Source: an uncultured Bacteroidales bacterium
GTDB lineage: Bacteria; Bacteroidota; Bacteroidia; Bacteroidales; WCHB1-69
Assembly (NCBI GenBank): GCA_946407715.1
Contig: CAMJPH010000006.1
Location: forward strand, 1 to 49,350
DNA length: 49,350 nucleotides
Direction of reading: 5' to 3'
Positions 34,085 to 43,418 of this stretch are shown here, piece by piece. The notes under the pieces are model-generated. The model worked only from the letters and a program-made list of their open reading frames with translations, was not told the DNA's origin and made no database searches. Numbering within the stretch: the stretch's first letter is position 1; every line of letters starts with the position of its first letter. Position numbers and translations under genes: made by a program.

Positions 34085-35047
34085 CTATGACAACGCCTGG
34101 TTGATTTTCTTGGAGGATTCAAGCAAAGAATTGTACTCTTCGGGGGTAATGTCAATGTAGAAATAGTAAATCGGATTGACAGGCTGGCCGTTTTTGATCA
34201 CCTCGTAATGCAGGTGTGTGCCTGAGGACATGCCCGAGGAGCCCACGTAGCCAATCAGTTGGCCACGTTTCACTTTCTGTCCGGGTCTCACGGCGGCCTT
34301 CGACATGTGGGCGTAGAGCGTCTGGTACGAGTAACCGTGGTTCAGCAACACGCAGATACCGTAGCCGGAGCCGGGATTTTCGCGGGAGACCGTGCCGTCG
34401 GCGGTGGCGTAGATGGGCGTTCCTTTCGGAGCGGCGATGTCGATGCCTGTGTGGTTTCGTAACGTCTTGAGAACCGGATGGTAACGGCGGCCAAAACCGG
34501 ATGTGATTGTGTACATGTTCTTCAGTGGACGGATAGCGGGAATTGCCGCAAGCATCTTGGCTTTTGAGGTGGCGATCTTCTCCAACGTGTCCAAAGAGCG
34601 GGTCTGCACCGCAAGCCGGACGGTCAGCTGGTCGGCTTTCTTGTTGGCGGCCTTCAGCATGGAGTAGGCTTCGGAACGCGACAAACTGTCGAAATGCGTG
34701 TCCTCCGCCAGCAACGGGTAGCGTTCACTCGCCGGCACCGGGTCCGTCTCAAAAACATTACGATACACATTGTCGTCCCTATCTTCAATGTCAGCCAAAA
34801 CATCCGACATGACATCAATGCGGGCGTTCAAGTGGTTGACCTCCTCTTTCAACTCATTGTTCTCCTTCTCCAGAATTTTCACCTTGGGTGAATCTATGAA
34901 ATAGAACCCTATCCAGACAAAAATCAAGGCAAAGGCCACGCCGCTGGCGAAAACCCACGCAAGCCGTTTGAAAAGGTGTTTGAAGCTGAGCTTCACCTTC
35001 TCATACGTCAGCGTTTTGGGATTAAAATGGTAGAAAGACTTAGGCAT
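34085..35047 (-). CDS. M23 family peptidoglycan endopeptidase, membrane-anchored
   Basis: 320 residues. It has one membrane segment (about 32-53), a coiled coil (about 58-85, ILEKENNELKEEVNHLNAR) and a C-terminal LytM domain. Zinc ligands are in GRRYHPV and HTGIDIAAP (about residue 197); HLHYE (about 276) gives the H-x-H. It cleaves peptide cross-links in peptidoglycan, anchored in the inner membrane. It is coupled to the GH73-LysM gene upstream (2-base gap), so the three cell-wall genes from 37406 to 34085 form an operon. Confidence 0.92.
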   Translation of the reverse strand: MPKSFYHFNPKTLTYEKVKLSFKHLFKRLAWVFASGVAFALIFVWIGFYFIDSPKVKILEKENNELKEEVNHLNARIDVMSDVLADIEDRDDNVYRNVFETDPVPASERYPLLAEDTHFDSLSRSEAYSMLKAANKKADQLTVRLAVQTRSLDTLEKIATSKAKMLAAIPAIRPLKNMYTITSGFGRRYHPVLKTLRNHTGIDIAAPKGTPIYATADGTVSRENPGSGYGICVLLNHGYSYQTLYAHMSKAAVRPGQKVKRGQLIGYVGSSGMSSGTHLHYEVIKNGQPVNPIYYFYIDITPEEYNSLLESSKKINQALS

Positions 35048-35049
35048 TT

Positions 35050-36381
35050 CTAATTACAACCGATACAGATTTGATCTCCAACCTTGTAGTTGTTGATGTT
35101 TCCGCTGTTCCGCTTGATCAGTATCTTCAGCTGAATCCCATACCGTTGGGCGATATAGCGATAGGTGTCGCCTTCTTGTAACGCATGATACGGTACCGAT
35201 GACTTCGTGCTTTTCATTTCCAGGTAAATCACCTCATCCTCAATGGGTTCCGAGCCATCATAAACATCGTTGTAGAGGCGCAGGTTTTTCTCCGTCATCT
35301 GTAAAGAGGCGGCTAGTTTCTGGTACGTGTCGCCGGGGCGTGCCAGGATAAACTTCGTTTTGTTGTTCTCAAACACAGGACGGCTGGTATAAGGGTAGTA
35401 TGCTGATTTATAGGATATTGAATAAGGATCCAACACGAAAACATTGGCTCCGTCCACCTTTTCCGGCTGAGTTGGTTGCGGTTGGGCGGCGGGTTGTTCG
35501 GATTCTTGTACGGGTTGGGATTCCTTGGGTTTTTTCGGTTTTTCGGTTTTTTCCACCAGCACTTGTATGCCGTTCACCTCCATGGTATCCGTTTTCACCG
35601 CAGGTTTTTGAGTTTCTGTCTTAGGGGTTTCTGCTGGCTTTTGGGGTTCTGTCTTAGGAGTTTCAACAGGTTTTTGCGGGGTGGGATCTGTTTTAGGCTG
35701 CACGGGCTGAACTGTTTCCACGGGTTTCTCCACGGGTTTTGTTGTCGGGGTTGTAGGTTGTGCGGCAGGAATCGGAGTTTCCGTTTGTGCCACAACACCG
35801 GTCCGTTCCGGATGCGGCTTCTCCACGGCTCGCAATGCCACTGTATCGCCTAATTTCTGCGCCACTTTGCGGTCATAGTGCATCAGATAGTATTTCTCGA
35901 TGATGGACACTAATGTGTCGGCATATTTCGGGTTGCCAGAGAAGCCCGCTTCAAGAAGCCCGTTGGCCCATGACTTGTAGTCCGTTATGGGAAAATAGAA
36001 CAATTTCACGTAGCGGCTTCGGGTGGAGAGGAACAGCGAATGGTCGCGGTATGACTCCGCATCGGTGGCATACTTGCGGTAACAGTTCTCCTGCTTTTTG
36101 TCGGAAGGACGGTAATAGGTCTCCCCTGTCCACTCCTGCGTATGACACATGATGGCGAAATGGTTGTGGCATTCGCGAACCAAGTCGTTGGTGCCTGCCT
36201 GTGAGGCGTAGATGGCCTGTGCCAACGTGATACTGGCCGGCACCCCGTACAACTCCATCTCCTGCATAGCCAGGTTCTTGTACTCGTCAATATAATCGTA
36301 AATATGATCCTCCATCGTGTATTGCGCGAAACCGACGGATATCAGGCATAAGCCTGCTAACAAACAATATATTTTTTTCAT
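35050..36381 (-). CDS. GH73-LysM protein lacking the catalytic Glu
   Basis: 443 residues. It has a signal peptide (LISVGFAQ), a GH73 glucosaminidase-like domain (about 25-175), a long Pro/Thr/Gln/Lys-rich linker (about 195-300) and two LysM-type repeats to the end (DTYQKLAASLQM; DTYRYIAQRYGI). The GH73 site reads AQAIYASQAG where its neighbour has AQGIFESACG: position 59 is Ala (codon GCC) instead of the catalytic Glu. NHFAI and the Y-S-H-S-F/L parts are kept. It is likely a binding or regulating pseudo-enzyme; a duplicate of the upstream gene. Confidence 0.88.
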   Translation of the reverse strand: MKKIYCLLAGLCLISVGFAQYTMEDHIYDYIDEYKNLAMQEMELYGVPASITLAQAIYASQAGTNDLVRECHNHFAIMCHTQEWTGETYYRPSDKKQENCYRKYATDAESYRDHSLFLSTRSRYVKLFYFPITDYKSWANGLLEAGFSGNPKYADTLVSIIEKYYLMHYDRKVAQKLGDTVALRAVEKPHPERTGVVAQTETPIPAAQPTTPTTKPVEKPVETVQPVQPKTDPTPQKPVETPKTEPQKPAETPKTETQKPAVKTDTMEVNGIQVLVEKTEKPKKPKESQPVQESEQPAAQPQPTQPEKVDGANVFVLDPYSISYKSAYYPYTSRPVFENNKTKFILARPGDTYQKLAASLQMTEKNLRLYNDVYDGSEPIEDEVIYLEMKSTKSSVPYHALQEGDTYRYIAQRYGIQLKILIKRNSGNINNYKVGDQICIGCN

Positions 36382-36392
36382 CGTCTTGTAAT

Positions 36393-37406
36393 TTATCGTT
36401 TCAATAATATCTGGTCTCCGGGATAAATAACGGAATTTTCATCCAACATATTGTATTTGAAAATGTAGCGGAGCTGGACACCATAGCGTTGTGAAATGTA
36501 ACGAAGCGTTTCCCCAGGCTGCACAGTGTGGACACGCATGGCGTTCCCGCGCGCTTTGGCCTCCACATACACAATCTCGTTCTCCACAGGTTCGTCATTC
36601 GGCCCGACATCGTTGAACTTGCGCAAATTGTCCGACATCACTAAAATGTCTTGGGCAATCTTCTCGTAAGTGTCGCCTTTCTCCGCGATGACAAAATAGG
36701 TGTTGTTGTTCTTGAACACTTTCCTGTAAGTGAATGGGCTTTCGTCTGACGGAAACTCACTCCCGATAGCAGTGAACACCTTCTTGCTATGTTTTGCCGG
36801 TTCTGACGGTTTTACCGCAGGTTTCGGGTTTTGCGCAACAGGCTTAGGCTCGCTGGCTGTTACAGGAAGTATGCCATTCGCTTGCTGATAGTAAATCGTG
36901 TCCAAGCGGGCGATGTTGAACCGCTCGATCAGGCTGATGAGCCGGTCGGCGTACTGCGGGTTGGTGGCATAACCATCCTGCTTCAACGTTCTGGCCCATG
37001 ACCTGTAGTCCATGATGTCTAACTGAAACAGATTGGCATAGCGTTTCCGGTTGGTCAGGAACAGCGAATGGTCGGTATATGACTCCGCCACCGATGGATA
37101 CTTACGGAAGCATTCCTGCAACTCGTCGTCATCGATCAGAATGGTGTCGCCGGCCCACTCGTGACATTTGATGCCGAAGTGGTTGTTGCCCATAACGGCG
37201 AGACGGCTTTTGCCGCAGGCGCTCTCGAAGATGCCCTGCGCCACCGTGATGCTCGCCGGAATCTTGTACTCATGCATCTTCTGGATGGCCACCTCCGAAT
37301 ATTGTTCGATGTAATCACGGATGTCCTGCTCGTTATACTGCGCATGACCCGCTATCGTGACGGCCATGATGCACATTATTATTCTAACCTGTTTATAAGT
37401 CATCAT
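36393..37406 (-). CDS. GH73 N-acetylglucosaminidase with LysM repeats
   Basis: 337 residues. It has a signal peptide (TIAGHAQ) and a GH73 domain with catalytic E61 (GIFESACGKS), NNHFGIKCHEW and SYTDHSLFL. A short Pro/Lys linker precedes two LysM-type modules (DTYEKIAQDILV; ETLRYISQRYGV). It hydrolyses glycan strands of peptidoglycan. It is first in the three-gene cell-wall operon, 11 bases before its own degenerate duplicate. The start may also be ATG codon 2. Confidence 0.92.
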   Translation of the reverse strand: MMTYKQVRIIMCIMAVTIAGHAQYNEQDIRDYIEQYSEVAIQKMHEYKIPASITVAQGIFESACGKSRLAVMGNNHFGIKCHEWAGDTILIDDDELQECFRKYPSVAESYTDHSLFLTNRKRYANLFQLDIMDYRSWARTLKQDGYATNPQYADRLISLIERFNIARLDTIYYQQANGILPVTASEPKPVAQNPKPAVKPSEPAKHSKKVFTAIGSEFPSDESPFTYRKVFKNNNTYFVIAEKGDTYEKIAQDILVMSDNLRKFNDVGPNDEPVENEIVYVEAKARGNAMRVHTVQPGETLRYISQRYGVQLRYIFKYNMLDENSVIYPGDQILLKR

Positions 37407-37533
37407 TTTGCTTTTTCATTTCGTCATTACCTCACCCCCACACTGCGCTTCGCTTGTATGGGGTTACTTGCGCTTCGCGCGTCTTGCCCCTCCGGGGCTG
37501 CTTAAGGAATATGTTTCTTCTATATTCATCGTT
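37407..37533. other. GC-rich gap with short palindromes
   Basis: It contains GCGCTTCGCTT and GCGCTTCGCGC in direct order (about 37446-37480) and the hairpin CCCCTCCGGGG (about 37487-37497). No gene. It may end ddl transcription, though no T-run is present. Confidence 0.4.
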
Positions 37534-38514
37534 TCATCTCATCGCCTCAAGAACCAGCTTCGTATAGAACTCACGAACGTCCAGCCCCAGGCTCTTCACC
37601 TGTGCCGGAATGATGCTCATGGCTGTCTGGCCGGGAATGGTGTTAACCTCAAGGAAATAGGGCGTTTTCGCAACCTCATCAAGAATAAAGTCCACGCGGA
37701 CGATGCCCTTGCAATCAAGCTGGCGGAAGACCAACTCAGCATATTGCCTGACAAGTTGTTGCATATCGGGGGGGATGTCTGCGGGTGTGATGAGGCTATG
37801 TCCCACATCCGTATATTTGGCATTATAATCGTAAAATTCATTGTGAGCCACTATTTCCGTGATAGCTAACATCTTGACATCTCCGTACGCTGCCGTGACC
37901 CCGCAGGCTAACTCACGACCGTGGATCATCCTTTCCACAATCAGCTGGTTGTCATACTTCAGTGCCTCTTCAAAAGCCGGCATCAATTCCTCACGGTTAT
38001 GCACCTTCGTCACGCCCACGCTGGAACCTGAATTGCAGGATTTCACGAAGCAGGGGTAACCACAGACCTCCTCAATGCGTTCGATATCAATGGGGTCACC
38101 GACATAGAAATGCAGGGAAGGGGCGATGGGAACACCCAACTGCTTAACCGCTAAGTTGCAGTAGAACTTGTTGAATGTGAGAGCCGAAGAGAAACAACCG
38201 CATCCGATGTAGGGTATCTTCAACATGTCAAAGTACCCTTGCAGTCTCCCATTCTCGCCCGGTGTGCCGTGAATGGCGATGAAGACGGCATCGAACACAA
38301 TTTTCCGACCGTCAATGGTCAGTGAAAAATCGTTCTTGTCAATCTGGAACTGCCGTCCGTCCGCAGTCTGGTGATGCCAGTCGCTGCCTTTGAAATGAAC
38401 CAAATAGGGCTCAAACAACGTCTTGTCCAACTGTTGGAAAATGTTGTCGCCCGATTTCAAAGAGACTTCATATTCGCCGGAGTCTCCGCCTGCTACTACT
38501 GCAATTTTATACAT
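37534..38514 (-). CDS. ddl: D-alanine--D-alanine ligase
   Basis: 326 residues; an ATP-grasp enzyme joining two D-Ala for peptidoglycan. The N-terminus MYKIAVVAGGDSGEYEVSL is typical of Bacteroidetes Ddl. AIHGTPGENGRLQGY, SCNSGSSVGVTKV, VERMIHGRELACGV, RVDFILDE and FLEVNTIPGQT (metal-binding Glu/Asn) follow in the correct order. ATG 38514 is chosen over 38535 because the promoter at 38539-38547 is close and this N-terminus is conserved. Confidence 0.96.
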   Translation of the reverse strand: MYKIAVVAGGDSGEYEVSLKSGDNIFQQLDKTLFEPYLVHFKGSDWHHQTADGRQFQIDKNDFSLTIDGRKIVFDAVFIAIHGTPGENGRLQGYFDMLKIPYIGCGCFSSALTFNKFYCNLAVKQLGVPIAPSLHFYVGDPIDIERIEEVCGYPCFVKSCNSGSSVGVTKVHNREELMPAFEEALKYDNQLIVERMIHGRELACGVTAAYGDVKMLAITEIVAHNEFYDYNAKYTDVGHSLITPADIPPDMQQLVRQYAELVFRQLDCKGIVRVDFILDEVAKTPYFLEVNTIPGQTAMSIIPAQVKSLGLDVREFYTKLVLEAMR

Positions 38515-38538
38515 ATTATTCCAATATTTATACAAATT

Positions 38539-38547
38539 GCAAATATA
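38539..38547 (-). promoter_or_regulatory. -7 element of ddl
   Basis: TATATTTGC on the minus strand, 24 bases before the ddl ATG. Confidence 0.55.
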
Positions 38548-38606
38548 GTGTTATTGTGAAGTGCTTATAGCAGAATTAAAATTGTTTTTTAACAGCGGAT
38601 TGTGTG

Positions 38607-40448
38607 TTATTCCGACAGATTTTGCGCGGTACAAAAATGGTAATATTCCCCTTTTTTCGCCATCAGCTCGTTGTGGGAGCCGAACTCTTCCACACGGCCG
38701 TCTTTCAGGAAGAGAATATGGTCAACGAAGCGGATTGTGGAAAGCCGGTGAGCGATAATGATGCCAGTATGTTGTTCAATATAAGGGAGTAATGCTTCCT
38801 GAAAGAGAAGTTCGGATTCGTTGTCAAGCGCGGAAGTGGCCTCGTCGAGGATGAAAATCTGCGGGTTTTTGAGGATGGCGCGGGCGATGCTGAGCCGCTG
38901 CCGTTGGCCGCCGGAAAGCCGCATCCCCCGGTTGCCGATCCGCGTCTGGTACCCGCCCTCCAGCTCCATGATGAAGTCGTGCGCCTGCGCGATTTTCGCG
39001 GCTGTAACCACCTCTTCTTCAGTGGCATTCTTCGCCCCGAAGGTCAAATTCTCATATACCGTGTCATCGAAAAGGAACACGTCCTGGTTGACAATTCCGA
39101 ACAGTCCTCTCAAATCGGTCAGCGCATACTCCTTGATCGGCACACCATCAATCAGAATCTCGCCGAAACGGATATCGTAGAATCTCGAAAGCAGATCCAC
39201 CAAGGTTGACTTCCCGCTGCCGGACGGCCCCACAATCGCCAAGGTCTCGCCTTTCTTCAACGTAAAACTGACATTCCGTAGCACCTCGCAATCCTCCTCT
39301 TTTTCAATCTCAGGGTTATAGGAAAAACAGACATTCTTGAACTCAATAGTTTCTTGAAAATCAGTAATATGCTTTGCATTGGGAACATCCTTGATCTCCA
39401 CCTCGGCATCTATCACTTCATAGATGCGGGCGGCCGCGCCCATCCCCTTGCGTATTTGGTAATAGGTGGTGGCCAACGACTTGGCCGGTGGAATCATGCG
39501 TGCGAAGACCACGAAATAGAGCATGAAGGCGGATCCCCGGGATGCGAAACTGTCGGGGAACACCACTAACCCGATCATGGAGATGGCTAATACTGCGAAA
39601 ATACAAAGAAACTCAATCAGCGGCGATCCTAACTCTTTGATCCTGAAAATTTTCTTGTTGAGACGATAGAATCGGAAATTCTTCTTCCGAAACTGCCCCG
39701 ACATATAATCTTGCGCATTGTAGCCCTTGATGATGCGCAGCCCATCCACCGCCTCCTCGAAATAGGCTGTTATCTGCCCGATCAACTCCTGCGACCGCAG
39801 CGAGTAGTTGCGGATGTTCTTCCCGATAACGGAGAGGATGAGAGCCATCAGCGGAAGAATCAGAAGGGTTACCACGCTGAGTTTCACACTGATGGCGAAC
39901 AGCGTAATCAGATAGGCAATGATCAGGAATGGGTCACGGCAAAGGGTCAATAAGGAGGAGATTACCGTCCACTCCACTTCAAGGACATCGGCTCCCATGC
40001 GGCTGACGATGTCGCCGGAACGCTGCTTCGCGTAGTATGACAGCGGCAGGCGGATCAGCTTGCGATAAAATTCATCGCGGATGTTGGAGAGGATGCCGGA
40101 GCGGATGTGCGAGAGCCAGAACATGCCCGCATAACGGCAAAGGTTTGACAGGAACGAGAGCAGAATCATGGTGCCGGCGATGAACAGCAGTGCGGAGGCT
40201 TGCCCGTGACGTTCAATCACCGTATTCATTAGGTAATAGAACGTGTCTATGAGATATTGCGGGGAAAAGGAGAATTCGGGACGTGTGGTCACCGCCTCCA
40301 CTTGGCGGAACAGCACCTGAAGGAACGGCACGAGAAGGGTGAGGGTGAAGATGGAGAAAAATGCATACAGCAGCTGCACGAACAGAATGAGCACAATCTG
40401 CAACTTGTAGTTTTTCAGATACTTAAAAATTCTTCCGAGATATTCCAT
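38607..40448 (-). CDS. ABC exporter, MsbA-like
   Basis: 613 residues: a six-helix transmembrane domain (about 1-330) and a nucleotide-binding domain with Walker A GPSGSGKST, Q-loop NQDVFLF, signature LSGGQRQRLS, Walker B IFILDEATSALD and H-loop IAHRLSTI. Half-transporter that works as a dimer. In Bacteroidetes, proteins of this kind flip lipid A-core (MsbA) or other lipids; the substrate cannot be told from sequence alone. It has its own promoter element at 40466-40474. Confidence 0.92.
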   Translation of the reverse strand: MEYLGRIFKYLKNYKLQIVLILFVQLLYAFFSIFTLTLLVPFLQVLFRQVEAVTTRPEFSFSPQYLIDTFYYLMNTVIERHGQASALLFIAGTMILLSFLSNLCRYAGMFWLSHIRSGILSNIRDEFYRKLIRLPLSYYAKQRSGDIVSRMGADVLEVEWTVISSLLTLCRDPFLIIAYLITLFAISVKLSVVTLLILPLMALILSVIGKNIRNYSLRSQELIGQITAYFEEAVDGLRIIKGYNAQDYMSGQFRKKNFRFYRLNKKIFRIKELGSPLIEFLCIFAVLAISMIGLVVFPDSFASRGSAFMLYFVVFARMIPPAKSLATTYYQIRKGMGAAARIYEVIDAEVEIKDVPNAKHITDFQETIEFKNVCFSYNPEIEKEEDCEVLRNVSFTLKKGETLAIVGPSGSGKSTLVDLLSRFYDIRFGEILIDGVPIKEYALTDLRGLFGIVNQDVFLFDDTVYENLTFGAKNATEEEVVTAAKIAQAHDFIMELEGGYQTRIGNRGMRLSGGQRQRLSIARAILKNPQIFILDEATSALDNESELLFQEALLPYIEQHTGIIIAHRLSTIRFVDHILFLKDGRVEEFGSHNELMAKKGEYYHFCTAQNLSE

Positions 40449-40465
40449 ACCTTACCAAAACGGCG

Positions 40466-40474
40466 GCAAAGGTA
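40466..40474 (-). promoter_or_regulatory. -7 element of the ABC exporter gene
   Basis: TACCTTTGC on the minus strand, 18 bases before the start codon. Confidence 0.6.
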
Positions 40475-40617
40475 CGATATTTTTTTCGGTTTGCGGTTTC
40501 CGATTTGCGGTTGGGGATGTTTCGTTATCTTTGTTATCTTTGTCTTGATAGTCAACGTTGCCATTATTGTCTCCACACGAAGGCACTTTCAGCGCATGTG
40601 ATCCTGAATAATTTGAC

Positions 40618-40637
40618 ATTTCGGCATTTGCCGAAAT
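40618..40637 (-). terminator. Hairpin after the CtpA-type gene
   Basis: Perfect 9-bp stem (ATTTCGGCA with TGCCGAAAT, 2-nt loop) about 43 bases after the stop at 40680. The following T content is low, so it may be an mRNA end-stabiliser rather than a strong terminator. Confidence 0.45.
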
Positions 40638-40679
40638 ATTTATTACAGCATCGTACAAAGGGCTTTGCAAACAGTGTTT

Positions 40680-42275
40680 CTACCTCAAAGTTTCCAAAGC
40701 CTTGTTTATCACTTTGTCCGTTTTATTGACCACCGGGTAGAACGCCTCGTCGCCGTAAAGGTTGCGACCGATCAGTGCCTTCAACCAGGTTTTCAGCTCC
40801 TTGGAAGAGTTGGTGGACATTTTCGACACTTTTTTCTTGTTGTTTTTCTCGTAATATTGGATGAGTCGTTGTAGCATCTGGTCGTTGACCTGCATCTTTG
40901 CCACGTAGGATTGTGTGTCAGGGTATTGCTGTTTCAGCGCGGATTTGTTCTCGTTGGTGTAATGGAAGGCGAATTGGATGAGTGCCGAAGAGTTGGCGAT
41001 GTCGTAGTAGGCGTTGAGGTCGTCGCCGCGGTCAATGGGCACGAAGATGTCGGGCATGATGCCGCCCCCGCCATATACTGTGCGCCCCTTTAGGGTATGA
41101 TAGACTTTGGAGGAGTCCAAGTGGATGCTGTCGAGGCTTTCCATCTCGCCGTTGACCAACCGTTTGTAGATGTCCTCGTAGTAGGCCTCCGTTCCGTTCT
41201 CATAATCGCGCTGGATGCAGCGTCCGCTGGGGGTGTGGTAGCGCGAAGTGGTCAATCGGATGGACGATTTGTCCTCTAAATCGAACTGTCGCTGTACCAG
41301 TCCCTTGCCGAACGAACGACGTCCGATGACGGTGCCGCGGTCGTTGTCCTGAATGGCTCCGGCCACAATTTCGCTGGCAGAGGCGCTGAAGTCGTCAATC
41401 AAAATCACGACTTTTCCTTGCTCGAAGTCGCCGTTCCGCGAGGCATATATGATTTCGGGACGCGTTTTGGAACCTTCAATAGAGACGATTTTCTGCTTGT
41501 TGCCCAGAAATTCGTCGCACACACTGACGGCCGCATCCAAGAAACCGCCGCCGTTGCCTCGCAAATCCACAATCAGATTACCCATGCCTTGCCGTTTCAG
41601 TTTCTGGATGGCTTTGTTGAACTCCTTGGCTGTGGTGCTGCCAAATTCGTTCAGTTTGATATAGCCAGTCTGTGAATCAATCATATAGGCTACGTCAACA
41701 GTGTAAGTGGGTATCACACCGCGAGTTATTTCGTAGGTGTATTTGTCTTTGAAGCCAGGTCTCAGAATGCCAACCTTCACTTTAGACCCCTTCTTACCGC
41801 GCAATTTTTTGAAGGCCTGCTCATTCTTGATGCCGATAATGGATTTTCCATCCACTTCGATCATGCGGTCGCCCGCCATCAGACCGGCTTTCTCCGAGGG
41901 ACCGCCGGAAATCACGGAAACCACCATCAAAGTGTCGTTCATAATGTTGAATTGGATGCCGATGCCTTCAAAGGAGCCTTCCAATGTCTCCATCATGGTT
42001 TTGTTCTCATCGGCGGTAGCATAACTGGAATGCGGATCCAGTCCTTGCAGCATTGCGTTGATAGCCAGTCCATATATGGAATCAGTGTTAATATCATCCA
42101 CATAATAGCGTTCGATGTAGCTCATTACCTCGCTCATCTTTTGCAGCTCGGCGTTTCCGTTTTTGCTCAATCGGCGAGGATTCCAATGCAATGCAATGGA
42201 GAAACCGCCCAAAAAAGCGACTAAAAGCCACAAAAACACAAGACATCCGGTATATTTACTTCTGTTCTCACTCAT
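40680..42275 (-). CDS. C-terminal processing peptidase, S41 family
   Basis: 531 residues with one N-terminal membrane segment (about 10-30). A PDZ domain (about 85-170; GIGIQF, SEKAGLMAGDRMIEVDG) leads into the S41 protease. FSASASEIVAGAIQD carries the catalytic Ser and GRRSFGKGLVQ the Lys; LRGNGGGFLD is also typical. It acts in the periplasm on C-termini of exported proteins; T9SS bacteria have several. The C-terminal ~130 residues are a helical extension. Confidence 0.95.
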   Translation of the reverse strand: MSENRSKYTGCLVFLWLLVAFLGGFSIALHWNPRRLSKNGNAELQKMSEVMSYIERYYVDDINTDSIYGLAINAMLQGLDPHSSYATADENKTMMETLEGSFEGIGIQFNIMNDTLMVVSVISGGPSEKAGLMAGDRMIEVDGKSIIGIKNEQAFKKLRGKKGSKVKVGILRPGFKDKYTYEITRGVIPTYTVDVAYMIDSQTGYIKLNEFGSTTAKEFNKAIQKLKRQGMGNLIVDLRGNGGGFLDAAVSVCDEFLGNKQKIVSIEGSKTRPEIIYASRNGDFEQGKVVILIDDFSASASEIVAGAIQDNDRGTVIGRRSFGKGLVQRQFDLEDKSSIRLTTSRYHTPSGRCIQRDYENGTEAYYEDIYKRLVNGEMESLDSIHLDSSKVYHTLKGRTVYGGGGIMPDIFVPIDRGDDLNAYYDIANSSALIQFAFHYTNENKSALKQQYPDTQSYVAKMQVNDQMLQRLIQYYEKNNKKKVSKMSTNSSKELKTWLKALIGRNLYGDEAFYPVVNKTDKVINKALETLR

Positions 42276-42300
42276 TTTTTATCCATGTATTAAAAAGACC

Positions 42301-42309
42301 GCAAAAATA
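42301..42309 (-). promoter_or_regulatory. -7 element of the S41 peptidase gene
   Basis: TATTTTTGC on the minus strand, 25 bases before the start codon. Confidence 0.55.
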
Positions 42310-42397
42310 CACTTTAAACCTAATATTATTCATAATCCCACTTATTTTTTATTGGCTGTTGGTCAAAAGTTAAAAGCCAATGGCCAATGGTTGAATT

Positions 42398-43417
42398 TCA
42401 CTTTTGCCGTTCGATGGAAGATTGGTGCAATAATTCGAGAAATTGCTTGATAAATATTTGATAATAAGTATCTTCTGAGTGTTTTGTGTAGCGTTTCACC
42501 ACTTGTTGCCATTGTTGGGGTTGTACTACGGAAATATGTTTTTTCCGTTTAATCTCTGCAATCTCATCCACCATCTTCATGCGTTGATAGAGAAGCGTAC
42601 TTATTTGATTGTCAATATTTTCAAGAGTTGAACGCTGTTTTACCAATTCCAAATCGGCCGAGTCGTTGCGCAAGTCCAAACGGCTTATCATATCAGCCCA
42701 GTTGGCGGGAAGCATCTGCTGGTCCGCATCGGAGAGAGCTTGTTCGGGATGGAAGTGGCATTCAACCATCAGACCGTTGAAACCGTAGTTCATTGCCAAT
42801 TGCGCGACTTCGGGAATCCATTCCACTTTTCCGCATAAGTGCGAAGGGTCACACAGGATGGGCAAATCGGGCATCTGCACTTTCAATTCGATGGGGATGT
42901 GCCAGAAAGGAGCGTTGCGGTAGATATTCTCCTGAACGTCCGAAAATCCCCGGTGGATGGCCATCACGCCCTGAATGTCCGCCTTCAGGAATCGTTCGAT
43001 GTTTCCAATCCACAGTTTCAGATCGGGAATCATCGGATTCTTGACCATGACGGTGAATCTGGAGTGCTTTACAGCGTCGGCAATCTTCTGCACTTCGACA
43101 GGGTTGACGGATGTGCGAGCACCCACCCATATCGTATGGATTTCGTGTTTGGCACACAATTCCACATGTTTGGCATTCATCACCTCCGCGCAAACGGGAA
43201 TGTGGTATGTGTTCTGTACTTCCTGCAACCAAGGCAAGGCGGTCTCGCCTGCACCTGCAAAGCTGTCGGGTGTACTCCGCACTTTCCAGGCGCCGGTTCT
43301 GAAATAATGCAGTGTAATGCCCTTTTTCTGCGCTTGTTCAGCAAGTTGCGCTGCTGTATCTAACAATTGGGTACGGCTTTCTGCCGCGCAGGGCCCCGCT
43401 ATCCAAATCCGTTCCAT
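42398..43417 (-). CDS. Bifunctional DAHP synthase / chorismate mutase
   Basis: 339 residues. The N-terminal ~245 are a type I-beta (KDO8PS-like) DAHP synthase: IAGPCAAES, RTGAWKVRSTPDSF, VCAEVMN, VMVKNP, CDPSHLCG. The last ~90 are an AroQ-type chorismate mutase helix bundle (LENIDNQISTLLYQRMKMVD). It makes the first product of the shikimate pathway and, in the second domain, prephenate. ATG 43417 starts 1 base after the stop of the giant upstream gene, so the two are cotranscribed or coupled. Fusion in this order is common in Bacteroidetes. Confidence 0.94.
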   Translation of the reverse strand: MERIWIAGPCAAESRTQLLDTAAQLAEQAQKKGITLHYFRTGAWKVRSTPDSFAGAGETALPWLQEVQNTYHIPVCAEVMNAKHVELCAKHEIHTIWVGARTSVNPVEVQKIADAVKHSRFTVMVKNPMIPDLKLWIGNIERFLKADIQGVMAIHRGFSDVQENIYRNAPFWHIPIELKVQMPDLPILCDPSHLCGKVEWIPEVAQLAMNYGFNGLMVECHFHPEQALSDADQQMLPANWADMISRLDLRNDSADLELVKQRSTLENIDNQISTLLYQRMKMVDEIAEIKRKKHISVVQPQQWQQVVKRYTKHSEDTYYQIFIKQFLELLHQSSIERQK

Positions 43418-43418
43418 T

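Noticed and set aside
33801..34085. 94-codon minus-strand frame after the M23 gene
   Set aside because: It overlaps the winged-helix-like relic on the other strand and has no recognisable features.
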